64,000 nt of DNA from Kocuria rosea (lineage in GTDB: Bacteria; Actinomycetota; Actinomycetes; Actinomycetales; Micrococcaceae). Location: the NCBI RefSeq assembly GCF_006094695.1, contig NZ_CP035103.1:2542001-2606000 (forward strand). The letters run 5' to 3'. Below, piece after piece: positions 21,023 through 29,392 of this stretch (position 1 is its first letter; every line of letters starts with the position of its first letter). A model generated the notes under the pieces. That model had not been told where the DNA came from. It saw only the letters and a program-made list of their open reading frames with translations, and made no database searches. A program made the translations under genes and the position numbers.

Positions 21023-23287
21023 TCAGGCCTCGGTGGCGTCGTCGTCCTCGGTGGGTACGTTGGGCTCCTCGGCGACCACGGGGGCCAGGGACAGCTTGCC
21101 GCGGTCGTCGACCTTCGTGATCTCCACCTGGACCTTCTGGCCCACGCCGAGGACGTCCTCGACGTCGGTGACGCGCTTGCCCTCGTTGAGCTTGCGCAGC
21201 TCCGAGATGTGCAGCAGGCCGTCCTTGCCCGGGGTGAGGGAGACGAAGGCGCCGAAGGTCGTGGTCTTGACCACGGTGCCCAGGTAGCGCTCGCCGACCT
21301 CCGGGACCTGCGGGTTGGCGATCGCATTGATCGCCGCGCGGGCCGCCTCGGCCGAGGGGCCGTCGGTGGCGCCGATGTAGACGGTGCCGTCGTCCTCGAT
21401 CGAGATGTCGGTGCCGGTGTCCTCCTGGATCTGGTTGATCATCTTGCCCTTGGGGCCGATGACCTCGCCGATCTTGGAGACGGGGACGGTCACGGAGATC
21501 ACGCGGGGGGCGAACTCGCTCATCTCGTCCGGCTGGTCGATGGCCGCGTTCAGCACGCCGAGGATGTGCAGCCGGGCCTCGCGGGCCTGGGTCAGCGCGG
21601 CGTCCAGCACCGAGGAGGGGATCCCGTCGAGCTTGGTGTCGAGCTGGATCGCGGTCACGAACTCGGAGGTGCCCGCCACCTTGAAGTCCATGTCGCCCAG
21701 CGCGTCCTCGGCGCCCAGGATGTCGGTCAGCGCGGCGTAGCGGGTCTCCCCGTCCACCTCGTCCGAGACCAGGCCCATGGCGATGCCGGCCACCGGCGCG
21801 CGCAGGGGCACGCCGGCGTTGAGCAGCGACAGGGTGGAGGCGCAGACGGAGCCCATCGACGTGGAGCCGTTGGAGCCCAGCGCCTCGGAGACCTGGCGGA
21901 TGGCGTAGGGGAACTCCTCGCGGGAGGGCAGCACCGGGGTGATGGCCCGCTCGGCCAGTGCCCCGTGGCCGATCTCGCGGCGCTTCGGGGAGCCCACGCG
22001 GCCGGTCTCGCCGGTGGAGTACGGCGGGAAGTTGTAGTGGTGCACGTAGCGCTTGTGCTTGACGGGGGACAGCGAGTCGATCTGCTGCTCCATCTTGAGC
22101 ATGTTCAGCGTGGTCACGCCCATGATCTGGGTCTCGCCGCGCTCGAAGATCGCGGAGCCGTGCACGCGGGGCAGGACCTCGACCTCGGCGGTGAGCTGGC
22201 GGATGTCCGTCAGGCCGCGGCCGTCGATGCGGACCTGCTCGGTGAGGATGCGCTGGCGCACGGTCTGCTTGGTGAGCGCCTGGTAGGCGCCGTTGACCTC
22301 GTCCTTGCGGTCGGCGAAGGGCCCGTCCTCGCCGGCGAGCTCGGCCAGGGTCGCCTGGTGCAGCGCGTCGGTCGCGGTCTCGCGCTCCTGCTTGTCGGCG
22401 ATCGAGTACACCTCGGCGAGCCGGGTGCCGACGGAGGCCGCGACGGCCTCCTTGACGTCGTCGCCGAAGCCGCCGAAGCGGGGCAGGTCCATGTCGGGCT
22501 TGCCGGCGCGGGCCTTGAGGTCGGCCTGGGCGTCGCACAGGGCCTTGATGGCGGGCTTGGCGGCCTCGAGGCCCTGGGCCACGAGCTCCTCGGTGGGGGC
22601 CACGGCGCCGTTGTTCTTGATCAGGTTCCAGGAGTTGTCGGTGGCCTCGGCCTCGACCATCATGATCGCGACGTCCTCGGAGCCGTCCTTGCCGGTCACG
22701 ACGCGGCCGGCCACGGCCATGTCGAACACGGCGTTCTCGAGCTGCGAGTGCTTCGGGAAGGCCACCCACTGGTGCTGGCCGTTCTCGCCGGCCATGAGCG
22801 CCACGCGCACGCCGCCCACGGGACCCTGGAAGGGCATCCCGGACAGGGTCGTGGCCATGGACGCGGCGTTGATCGCGACGGTGTTGTAGATCTCGTCCGG
22901 GTTCATGGACAGGATCGTGACGACGACCTGCACCTCGTTGCGGATGCCCTTGCCGAAGGCGGGGCGCAGCGGGCGGTCGATGAGCCGGCAGGTGAGGATC
23001 GCGTCCGTGGAGGGGCGGCCCTCGCGGCGGAAGAACGAGCCCGGGATGCGCCCGGCCGCGTACATCCGCTCCTCGACGTCGACCGTCAGGGGGAAGAAGT
23101 CGAAGCCCTGGCGGGGGGACTTGCCCACCGTGGTGGCGGCGAGCATGGTGGTGTCCTCGTCGATGGAGACGAGGGTGGAGCCGGCGGCCTGCTTGGCGAG
23201 GCGGCCGGTCTCGAAGCGCACGACGCGCTTTCCGTAGGAGCCGTTGTCGATGACGGCTTCGGCGTACTGGATCTCGGGACCCTCCAA
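21023..23287 (-). CDS. pnp: Polyribonucleotide nucleotidyltransferase
   Basis: Phosphorolytic 3'-5' exoribonuclease, also guanosine pentaphosphate synthetase in actinobacteria. Two RNase PH domains, then KH ([16 protein letters not shown], about 590-640) and S1 ([18 protein letters not shown], about 660-730). 754 residues. The start is TTG at 23287, fixed by a strong GGAGGT five bases upstream. The encoded end is GAG GCC TGA. Confidence 0.96.
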   Translation of the reverse strand: MEGPEIQYAEAVIDNGSYGKRVVRFETGRLAKQAAGSTLVSIDEDTTMLAATTVGKSPRQGFDFFPLTVDVEERMYAAGRIPGSFFRREGRPSTDAILTCRLIDRPLRPAFGKGIRNEVQVVVTILSMNPDEIYNTVAINAASMATTLSGMPFQGPVGGVRVALMAGENGQHQWVAFPKHSQLENAVFDMAVAGRVVTGKDGSEDVAIMMVEAEATDNSWNLIKNNGAVAPTEELVAQGLEAAKPAIKALCDAQADLKARAGKPDMDLPRFGGFGDDVKEAVAASVGTRLAEVYSIADKQERETATDALHQATLAELAGEDGPFADRKDEVNGAYQALTKQTVRQRILTEQVRIDGRGLTDIRQLTAEVEVLPRVHGSAIFERGETQIMGVTTLNMLKMEQQIDSLSPVKHKRYVHHYNFPPYSTGETGRVGSPKRREIGHGALAERAITPVLPSREEFPYAIRQVSEALGSNGSTSMGSVCASTLSLLNAGVPLRAPVAGIAMGLVSDEVDGETRYAALTDILGAEDALGDMDFKVAGTSEFVTAIQLDTKLDGIPSSVLDAALTQAREARLHILGVLNAAIDQPDEMSEFAPRVISVTVPVSKIGEVIGPKGKMINQIQEDTGTDISIEDDGTVYIGATDGPSAEAARAAINAIANPQVPEVGERYLGTVVKTTTFGAFVSLTPGKDGLLHISELRKLNEGKRVTDVEDVLGVGQKVQVEITKVDDRGKLSLAPVVAEEPNVPTEDDDATEA

Positions 23288-23505
23288 GGGTCACCTCCGT
23301 TTCGTGTCGGCGGGACCGTCCGCGCGTCACCCGGTCTTCGATCGAGATCCACGGAAGGTCCGGGGCCGCGGGGGCCGTCCGGTGTCCGGAGATCACTACC
23401 GAGGACCGCGAATGATCGGCGCGGTGGCCCCGTCTGGTGTTCGATGGTGCTGTCTCTGGTGGTGCGGGGGTCCGCCCGGCTGCTGTGCCGTGCGGGCCCG
23501 GTGCT

Positions 23506-23541
23506 CGGCGGCGTCCTCCCGTTGCCGGGCGGACGCCGCCG
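23506..23541 (-). terminator. Hairpin between rpsO and pnp
   Basis: Eleven-base stem CGGCGGCGTCC/GGACGCCGCCG with a 14-base loop, starting 8 bases after the rpsO stop. In many bacteria a partial terminator and RNase site separates rpsO from pnp. The rest of the 262-base spacer (23288-23549) shows no gene. Confidence 0.5.
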
Positions 23542-23549
23542 GGTGCCGA

Positions 23550-23819
23550 CTAGCGGCGCAGGCCGAGCCGCTCGATGAGCGTGCGGTAGCGCGTGATGTC
23601 GGTGTCGCGCAGGTAGGTCAGCATGCGGCGACGGCGACCGACCAGGGCCATCAGGCCGCGGCGGGTGTGGTGGTCGTGCTTGTGCTGCTTCAGGTGCTCC
23701 GTCAGATCGGCGATCCGGCGGGTCAGGACCGCGATCTGCACCTCGGGCGAACCGGTGTCGCCCTCGTGGGTGGCGAAGTCCTTGATGATCTCCTGCTTGA
23801 TGGCGGCGTCGAGTGCCAC
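23550..23819 (-). CDS. rpsO: 30S ribosomal protein S15
   Basis: 89 residues with the S15 signatures [19 protein letters not shown] and [16 protein letters not shown]. The start is GTG 23819, matching the usual family length. Upstream of pnp in the standard order. Confidence 0.96.
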   Translation of the reverse strand: MALDAAIKQEIIKDFATHEGDTGSPEVQIAVLTRRIADLTEHLKQHKHDHHTRRGLMALVGRRRRMLTYLRDTDITRYRTLIERLGLRR

Positions 23820-24117
23820 GTGTAACTCCGTTCGAGTCAGTACCGTGCGGCCCGGACGACGGGCTCGTCGCCGGGTCCCGGGACTCCCCGGGGGTCCGAC
23901 AACCACGGACTGCAGTCGGACCGCCGTCCAGTCTAGCGGACCCGGGCGCGCCGCCCCACCCCCGGGCGGCGCGGCGCGCTGCGCTGGGCCTCCCCCGGCC
24001 GGTGGGCCAAGATGGGAGGGACACGACGGCGGGGTCCCGGCGCACGGCCCGTCCGGGCCGGGCAGGACCGGGCCGGCAGCACGTGGACGAGCAGGACGAG
24101 ACGAGCAGGAGCAGCGC

Positions 24118-24987
24118 GTGAGCAAGGACGAGAAGGACGGGCGGGGCCCGGCGGTCGCCGACCGCACGCACACGATGCGGGACGGCCGGCGCATTCCCGC
24201 GATCGGGCTGGGCACCTACCCGATGGACGACGCCGGGGCCGAGGCCGACGTCGCCGAGGCCCTCATGCTGGGCTACCGGATGGTCGACACCGCGGTGAAC
24301 TACGGCAACGAGACGGGCGTGGGGCGCGCGATCGCGGCGGCCGGCGTGCCGCGCGACGAGCTGTTCCTCACCACCAAGCTGCCGGGCCGGGACCACGGCA
24401 CGGACTCCGTGCGCCGCTCGCTCGAGGGCTCCCTGCGGCGGCTGGGCACCGACCACGTGGACCTGTACCTCATCCACTGGCCGAACCCGTCGGTCGGCCG
24501 GTACGTCGAGACGTGGCGGACGATGCTGGAGCTGCGGCAGGAGGGGCTCGTCCGCTCGGTGGGGGTGTCCAACTTCACGCCCGCCCACATCCGCCGCCTG
24601 GTCGAGGAGACCGGCGAGACGCCGGCCGTCAACCAGGTGGAGCTGCACCCGCAGTACCAGCAGGAGCGGCTGCGGGAGTTCCACGCGGAGCACCGCATCA
24701 TCACCCAGGCCTGGTCCCCGCTGGGCCGCAAGACCGATCTGCTCCAGCACGAGTGGATCGCGCGGATCGCCCGGCGGACCGGCCGCACCCCGGCCCAGGT
24801 CGTCCTCCGCTGGCACCTGCAGTCGCACACCGTGCCGATCCCGAAGAGCTCCGACCCCCGGCGCATGGCCGAGAACCTCGACGTCTTCGACTGGGAGCTG
24901 GACGAGGAGCAGATGCACCGGATGCAGATGCTGCACACGGGGATCAGCGGGTCGGGGTTCGACCCGAACGAGCACGAGGAGATGTAG
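24118..24987 (+). CDS. Aldo/keto reductase
   Basis: NADPH-dependent oxidoreductase of the AKR5-like 2,5-diketo-gluconate reductase group. The catalytic tetrad is visible: Asp and Tyr in [11 protein letters not shown], Lys in [10 protein letters not shown], His in [10 protein letters not shown]. The cofactor end motif is [21 protein letters not shown]. 289 residues from GTG 24118, which follows a GAGCAGGAG stretch. One of the few plus-strand genes, convergent with ribF with only 22 bases between stops. Confidence 0.88.
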   Translation: MSKDEKDGRGPAVADRTHTMRDGRRIPAIGLGTYPMDDAGAEADVAEALMLGYRMVDTAVNYGNETGVGRAIAAAGVPRDELFLTTKLPGRDHGTDSVRRSLEGSLRRLGTDHVDLYLIHWPNPSVGRYVETWRTMLELRQEGLVRSVGVSNFTPAHIRRLVEETGETPAVNQVELHPQYQQERLREFHAEHRIITQAWSPLGRKTDLLQHEWIARIARRTGRTPAQVVLRWHLQSHTVPIPKSSDPRRMAENLDVFDWELDEEQMHRMQMLHTGISGSGFDPNEHEEM

Positions 24988-25009
24988 GGGCCCGGCCGGC
25001 CGCCGGGGC

Positions 25010-26011
25010 TCAGGCCTCGGCGGCCAGGATGCCGCGGGTGCGCTCGACGTCGTCGTCCATCTGGGCCACGAGCTTGTCGACGCCCTCGTAGGCGACCATC
25101 CCGCGCAACCGGGCGACGAACTCCACGACCACCTCCTGGCCGTAGAGGTCGAAGTCCTCGACCCGCTCCTCGGGGCGGTCGATGACGTGCGCCTCGACCT
25201 GCCGGGGCACGTTCTCGAACGTCGGGTTGGACCCCACGGAGATCGCGGTGGGCCAGCGGGTGCCGTGGGCGTCGAGCAGCCACCCGGCGTACACCCCGTC
25301 CGCGGGGACGAACCCGGCCGCGTCCGGGGACAGGTTGGCCGTGGGATAGCCGAGCTCCCGCCCGCGGGCGGCCCCGTGCACCACCTCCCCGCGCATCCGG
25401 TGGTGGCGCCCGAGCAGCCGGGCGGCCGCGCGCACGTCCCCCGCCTGCAGGCAGGCGCGGATCCACGTGGAGGAGCAGCGCCGCTCCCCCGCCGCGGTCA
25501 CGGCCGGGGCGTGCTCCGGGTGCTGCTCGTGCAGGGGGTCGAGCAGGTCGTCGACCACACGGACCTCGAACCCGTGGCGCTGCCCCAGCTCCCGGAGCGT
25601 GTCGATGTTGCCGGTGTTGTCCTTGCCCAGGCGGGTGTCCTCGCCCACCACGAGGCAGCGCGCGCCGAGCGGGCCCACCAGGGTGCCCAGCACGAACTGC
25701 TCGGTGGACTGGGCCGCGAACTCCAGGCTGTACTCCAGCACGAGGGCGGCGTCCGCGCCGGTTCGCTCGAGGGCGTCCAGCTTGTCCTCGGTGCCCATGA
25801 TCAGTCCCGGGTGGCTGCCGGGGCGGTGCACCTGCGCGGGGTGCGGGTCGAACGTCACGACCACCGAGGCCCAGCCCAGCTCGCGGGCGGAGTCGACGAG
25901 CTGGGACAGCACCCGCTGGTGGCCCCGGTGGACACCGTCGAAATTGCCGATGGTGACGACCGACGGGCCGAAGCCCGGGGGGACGTCAGAGAGATCTCGC
26001 CAGCGGAACAC
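25010..26011 (-). CDS. ribF: Bifunctional riboflavin kinase/FAD synthetase
   Basis: Makes FMN then FAD. The N-terminal adenylyltransferase domain shows VTIGNFDGVHRGHQRVLSQL; the C-terminal flavokinase domain shows GRELGYPTANLSPD. 333 residues. GTG start with GAGGAG six bases upstream. Usually adjacent to truB; here three genes intervene. The C-terminal region of about 30 residues is acidic and helical. Confidence 0.94.
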   Translation of the reverse strand: MFRWRDLSDVPPGFGPSVVTIGNFDGVHRGHQRVLSQLVDSARELGWASVVVTFDPHPAQVHRPGSHPGLIMGTEDKLDALERTGADAALVLEYSLEFAAQSTEQFVLGTLVGPLGARCLVVGEDTRLGKDNTGNIDTLRELGQRHGFEVRVVDDLLDPLHEQHPEHAPAVTAAGERRCSSTWIRACLQAGDVRAAARLLGRHHRMRGEVVHGAARGRELGYPTANLSPDAAGFVPADGVYAGWLLDAHGTRWPTAISVGSNPTFENVPRQVEAHVIDRPEERVEDFDLYGQEVVVEFVARLRGMVAYEGVDKLVAQMDDDVERTRGILAAEA

Positions 26012-26041
26012 GCTTCTCCTCGCAGGAACGGAACAGGCAGG

Positions 26042-26701
26042 TCAGGGTCGGGGCGGCACGGGCCGGTGCGGGCCGCCGGGCTCCTCCGCGGGGGCGGCGG
26101 CCGGGGACGGCGGACCGTCCCACGGGGCCTGCGGGGAGCGGGGGTCCTCCGCGCCGAGGGTCAGGATCCAGGCGTCCACCGAGGCGCCGCGCTGCTCCAT
26201 GAACCCGTCGATCCGCACCGGGGAGCGGAAGCCGAGCCTCCAGGCGAGCTTGCGGCTGGCCCAGTTGGGGACCTTCGCCATCCAGTAAGCATAGGTGAGG
26301 CCCAGGCGCCCGAAGGCGTGCTCGAGCAGCAGCCGGCAGGCGGCCTCGGCGGCGCCGGTGCCGCGGGCGTGGGGGCCGAAGTTGAGCCCGATGTCCGCCG
26401 TGGTCCCGCGCAGGGCGTTGAGCCCCACGGTCCCGTGCAGCCGGTCGGTCCGGGCGTCGGCGACCGCCCAGTTGTACTCGCGGCCGGCGCGCCAGGCGGC
26501 GGGGACGAACTCCTCGACGTACCAGCGCGCATCGGCCTCCGTGTAGCCCAGGGGCACAGTGGTGAACTCCGCGGCCGCGGGGTCCGCGCAGTTGCGGGCC
26601 AGCTGCGGGACGTCGCGCTCCTCGAGCCGGCGCAGCACCACGGTGCCGTCGTTGAGGACGGGGACGTCGTAGTCCTCGGCGCCGTCGGGGCGTACGGGCA
26701 T
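26042..26701 (-). CDS. RimJ/RimL-type GNAT acetyltransferase
   Basis: N-acetyltransferase of the RimJ/RimL (Acetyltransf_3) group: LRRLEERDVPQLARNCADP at the start, NWAVADARTDRLHGTVGLNAL, and AEAACRLLLEHAFGRLGL as the CoA-binding region. 219 residues with a proline-rich tail of about 35. Lies 30 bases upstream of ribF on the same strand. Acceptor unknown; it need not act on ribosomal proteins. Confidence 0.8.
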   Translation of the reverse strand: MPVRPDGAEDYDVPVLNDGTVVLRRLEERDVPQLARNCADPAAAEFTTVPLGYTEADARWYVEEFVPAAWRAGREYNWAVADARTDRLHGTVGLNALRGTTADIGLNFGPHARGTGAAEAACRLLLEHAFGRLGLTYAYWMAKVPNWASRKLAWRLGFRSPVRIDGFMEQRGASVDAWILTLGAEDPRSPQAPWDGPPSPAAAPAEEPGGPHRPVPPRP

Positions 26702-26801
26702 CGGCGGGGGTCCTTTCGGGAGGCGTGCGGCACGGGGCGCTCCGGCCCGCGACCGAGCCTACCCGGTGCGTGCCGGTGCGCCGCGCGGGACGGACGGGCG
26801 C

Positions 26802-27284
26802 TCAGGCGGGTGCCCGCCCGCCCCGGGGCCGGGACCGGCGGAGCCAGGCGAGGCCGACCACCGGCAGCACGAGCGGGACGTAGCCGTAGTCCTGCCCGAA
26901 GTGGGACCACACGCTCGCCTCGGGGAACAGTTCCGGGACGAGCACCGAGAGCAGGCCCACGCCGAGCACCCCCAGCAGCTCCACGGCCACGGCGGCCGTG
27001 GCGAGCCGGTGCCAGCGGGGGCCGGGCCGGGCGAGGGCCACGGTGGCCACCACGTAGACGGCCGCGGCGAACGCGGAGAGCAGGTACGGCAGCGGCGCGG
27101 CCTGGAAGTCCGTCGCGATCTGGTAGAGCGAGCGGACACCGGCGGAGAGGGAGAAGACCGCGTAGACCACGACGACCAGCCGGCCGAAGCCCGAGGACTT
27201 GCGGTCGCCGCGCGCCGGGGCGGCGCGGGGCCCGAAGCGCCGCTGCAGCCGGGTGGGGCCGTCCTGCGGGCGGTCGTGCGTCAT
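26802..27284 (-). CDS. Small integral membrane protein
   Basis: 160 residues. A basic 32-residue start is followed by four hydrophobic segments (about 34-52, 66-84, 95-116, 130-147). RBS AGGAGAGG precedes the ATG. No family recognised. Lies between the 123-residue membrane gene and the GNAT gene in the truB-ribF interval. Function unknown. Confidence 0.65.
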   Translation of the reverse strand: MTHDRPQDGPTRLQRRFGPRAAPARGDRKSSGFGRLVVVVYAVFSLSAGVRSLYQIATDFQAAPLPYLLSAFAAAVYVVATVALARPGPRWHRLATAAVAVELLGVLGVGLLSVLVPELFPEASVWSHFGQDYGYVPLVLPVVGLAWLRRSRPRGGRAPA

Positions 27285-27339
27285 CGGGGCCTCTCCTGCG
27301 GGGTCGTGGCGGGCCGGGAGCCGGTCCGGGGTCCGGGGC

Positions 27340-27711
27340 TCACTGGTAGTACCAGATGTAGTTCATGCGGTAGACCATGATGGCGACCACCGGCCCCGCG
27401 GCTGCGAGCACCCAGTTGGACCAGCTCGAGCGCTCCACGAGGGACCACACGAAGGTTCCGGCCGGGATGAGCAGGGCGGTCAGCAGGTAGCCCCAGTACT
27501 CGAGGGCCGATCCGGTGGGCCCGGGCCCCCGCACGTGCATGACGACCGTGCCCACGGCGTAGACGAGCAGGAACGCCTCGAGCAGCAGCACGGAGCCCTG
27601 GGTCCAGTCGTCGGGCCGCCGCCCGCGTGCGGCCTGCACGGCGCACACCAGGAAGGAGAGGGCGCCCAGCAGGGCCGCGGCCCAGAACCAGCCGTCGTAG
27701 CCCCACAGCAT
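27340..27711 (-). CDS. Small four-helix membrane protein
   Basis: 123 residues beginning MLWGYDGWFWAAALLGA, with four hydrophobic segments (about 6-26, 43-62, 71-90, 98-116) and an aromatic end NYIWYYQ. Its ATG shares one base with the truB stop (TGATG), so it is translated by coupling. No family recognised. It may form a unit with the next membrane gene 55 bases downstream. Confidence 0.72.
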   Translation of the reverse strand: MLWGYDGWFWAAALLGALSFLVCAVQAARGRRPDDWTQGSVLLLEAFLLVYAVGTVVMHVRGPGPTGSALEYWGYLLTALLIPAGTFVWSLVERSSWSNWVLAAAGPVVAIMVYRMNYIWYYQ

Positions 27712-28763
27712 CAGCGCTCCTCCCGGGTGGTCCCGGGCGGCCCGGGGAACCGCTCCCCGGGCAGGAAGACGAGCACGGGCTTGGCGGTGCGCTCGCCGCG
27801 GTGGCCGCGGTCGGACAGCAGGGCCACGAGACGCCCGTCGGGGGCGAAGCCGGCGGTGACGGCGTCGTGATCCGGCGGGGTCCCGCCGTGGTCCCCGCCG
27901 CCGTCGGCGGCGCTGGGACCGATCCGGCGGCCGTGGGCGACGTCCTGGGTCTCGGCGGCGGTCAGCCGGCGGACGGGGAACAGTCCGGCGGCGGCCTCCT
28001 CCAGGCTCGTCACGGGCAGCGGGCGGCCGGCGGCCACCTCCGCGGCGAGCTCCTCCAGGGTGGACGCGTCCTCGAGGGTCCACGCGCCCACCCGGGTGCG
28101 GCGCAGCGCGGTCAGGTGACCGCCCACCCCGAGGTCGGCGCCGAGGTCCCGGGCCAGCGCCCGGACGTAGGTGCCCGAGCTGCAGGTCACGGTGACGTCG
28201 ACGTCGAGGACCTCCCGTCCGGCGTCGTCGGCGGTGCGCACGAGCCGGTGCACGGCGAACTCGGAGACGGTGACGGGGCGCGCGGCGAGCTCCACGTCCT
28301 GCCCGGCGCGGACCTGGGCGTAGGCGCGGCGGCCCTCGACCTTGATCGCGCTGACCTTCGCGGGGACCTGCTGGATGTCCCCGGTGAGCCGGGCGACGCC
28401 GGCCGCCACCGCGTCCTCGTCCACCGCCGCCACGGCCCCGGGGGCGGCGACGTCGACGACCTCCCCCTCGGCGTCGTCGGTCACGGTGGTCAGGCCGAGC
28501 CGGATCGTCGCGGCGTACGTCTTGTCCCGGCCCACCACCCAGGTCAGGAGGCGGGTGGCCCGGTCGACGCCGAGCACCAGCACGCCCGTGGCCATGGGGT
28601 CCAGGGTGCCGGCGTGGCCCACCTTGCGGGTGCCCGCGAGGCGGCGGGCGCGGGCGACGACGTCGTGGCTGGTCCAGCCGGCGGGCTTGTCCACGACCAC
28701 GAGCCCGGACGGCGTCGGCAGGGACGGGTCCGGACTCGGGACGTCAGGCTTCGTGCGGGTCAC
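27711..28763 (-). CDS. truB: tRNA pseudouridine(55) synthase
   Basis: Makes pseudouridine 55 in the T loop of tRNAs. Catalytic Asp is in GHAGTLDPMATGVLVLGV; the opening VVDKPAGWTSHDVV is typical. 350 residues, longer than E. coli TruB, because of acidic/glycine-rich inserts in the C-terminal half. GTG start, 21 bases after the rbfA stop. Confidence 0.93.
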   Translation of the reverse strand: MTRTKPDVPSPDPSLPTPSGLVVVDKPAGWTSHDVVARARRLAGTRKVGHAGTLDPMATGVLVLGVDRATRLLTWVVGRDKTYAATIRLGLTTVTDDAEGEVVDVAAPGAVAAVDEDAVAAGVARLTGDIQQVPAKVSAIKVEGRRAYAQVRAGQDVELAARPVTVSEFAVHRLVRTADDAGREVLDVDVTVTCSSGTYVRALARDLGADLGVGGHLTALRRTRVGAWTLEDASTLEELAAEVAAGRPLPVTSLEEAAAGLFPVRRLTAAETQDVAHGRRIGPSAADGGGDHGGTPPDHDAVTAGFAPDGRLVALLSDRGHRGERTAKPVLVFLPGERFPGPPGTTREER

Positions 28764-28784
28764 TTCCCCGGTGCCCCCGCCTGC

Positions 28785-29234
28785 TCAGCGGTCCCGGGAG
28801 GACTCGTCGTCCTCCTCGGCCGGCTTCCGGTAGGGGTCCTCGCCGGCGGCCCAGCTGGCCCCGGCGGCCTGGGCGGCGACCTCGGCGTCCTTCTCCTTGG
28901 CCGCGCGCAGCACCTCTTCGAGGTGGGAGGCGTTGACCGGGATCTCGTCCGGGACGAAGGTCAGGGTGGGCGTCAGGCGGGCCGTGATGTTCCGTCCCAC
29001 CTCGCTGCGCAGGACGCCCTTGGCGGACTCGAGGGCCGCCCGGGTGTTCTGCTGCTCCTCCGCGGTGCCGAACACCGTGTAGTACAGGGTGGCGTGCTGG
29101 AGGTCGTTGGTGACGCGGGCGTCCGTGATGGTCACGAAGCCCAGCCGGGGGTCCTTGACCCGGCGCTCGAGCGCCTGGGCCACGACGACCTTGATCCGGT
29201 CGGCGAGTCGGGCGGCGCGTGCTGCGTCAGCCAT
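28785..29234 (-). CDS. rbfA: 30S ribosome-binding factor A
   Basis: Helps mature the 16S 5' end. KH-like fold with ADRIKVVVAQALERRVKDPRL and VGRNITARLTPTLTFVPDE. 149 residues with an acidic C-terminal tail. AGGAG lies before ATG 29234. Confidence 0.93.
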   Translation of the reverse strand: MADAARAARLADRIKVVVAQALERRVKDPRLGFVTITDARVTNDLQHATLYYTVFGTAEEQQNTRAALESAKGVLRSEVGRNITARLTPTLTFVPDEIPVNASHLEEVLRAAKEKDAEVAAQAAGASWAAGEDPYRKPAEEDDESSRDR

Positions 29235-29314
29235 GGTGGATGCTCCTCGGGTCGGGGCGGTGCGGTGCTCGGCGCGGTGCTGGCGACGAGGCGGGGAACG
29301 GTGCTGGAACGGGG

Positions 29315-29355
29315 GCGGCGGCACGGGCGGGCGCTGGGCCCGCCCGTGCCGCCGC
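29315..29355 (-). terminator. Strong hairpin after infB
   Basis: Seventeen-base perfect stem from GCGGCGGCACGGGCGGG at 29315-29331 and its complement at 29339-29355, with a 7-base loop, 38 bases beyond the infB stop and before rbfA. No T-run; it may only attenuate. Confidence 0.6.
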
Positions 29356-29392
29356 GGGTGTCCCGCGCGCGGGGCGCGGGACTCGGGACGGG

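Noticed and set aside
19538..23578. 1346-residue plus-strand frame opposite the M16 gene and pnp
   Set aside because: No domain, no RBS, mirrors the codon structure of pnp.
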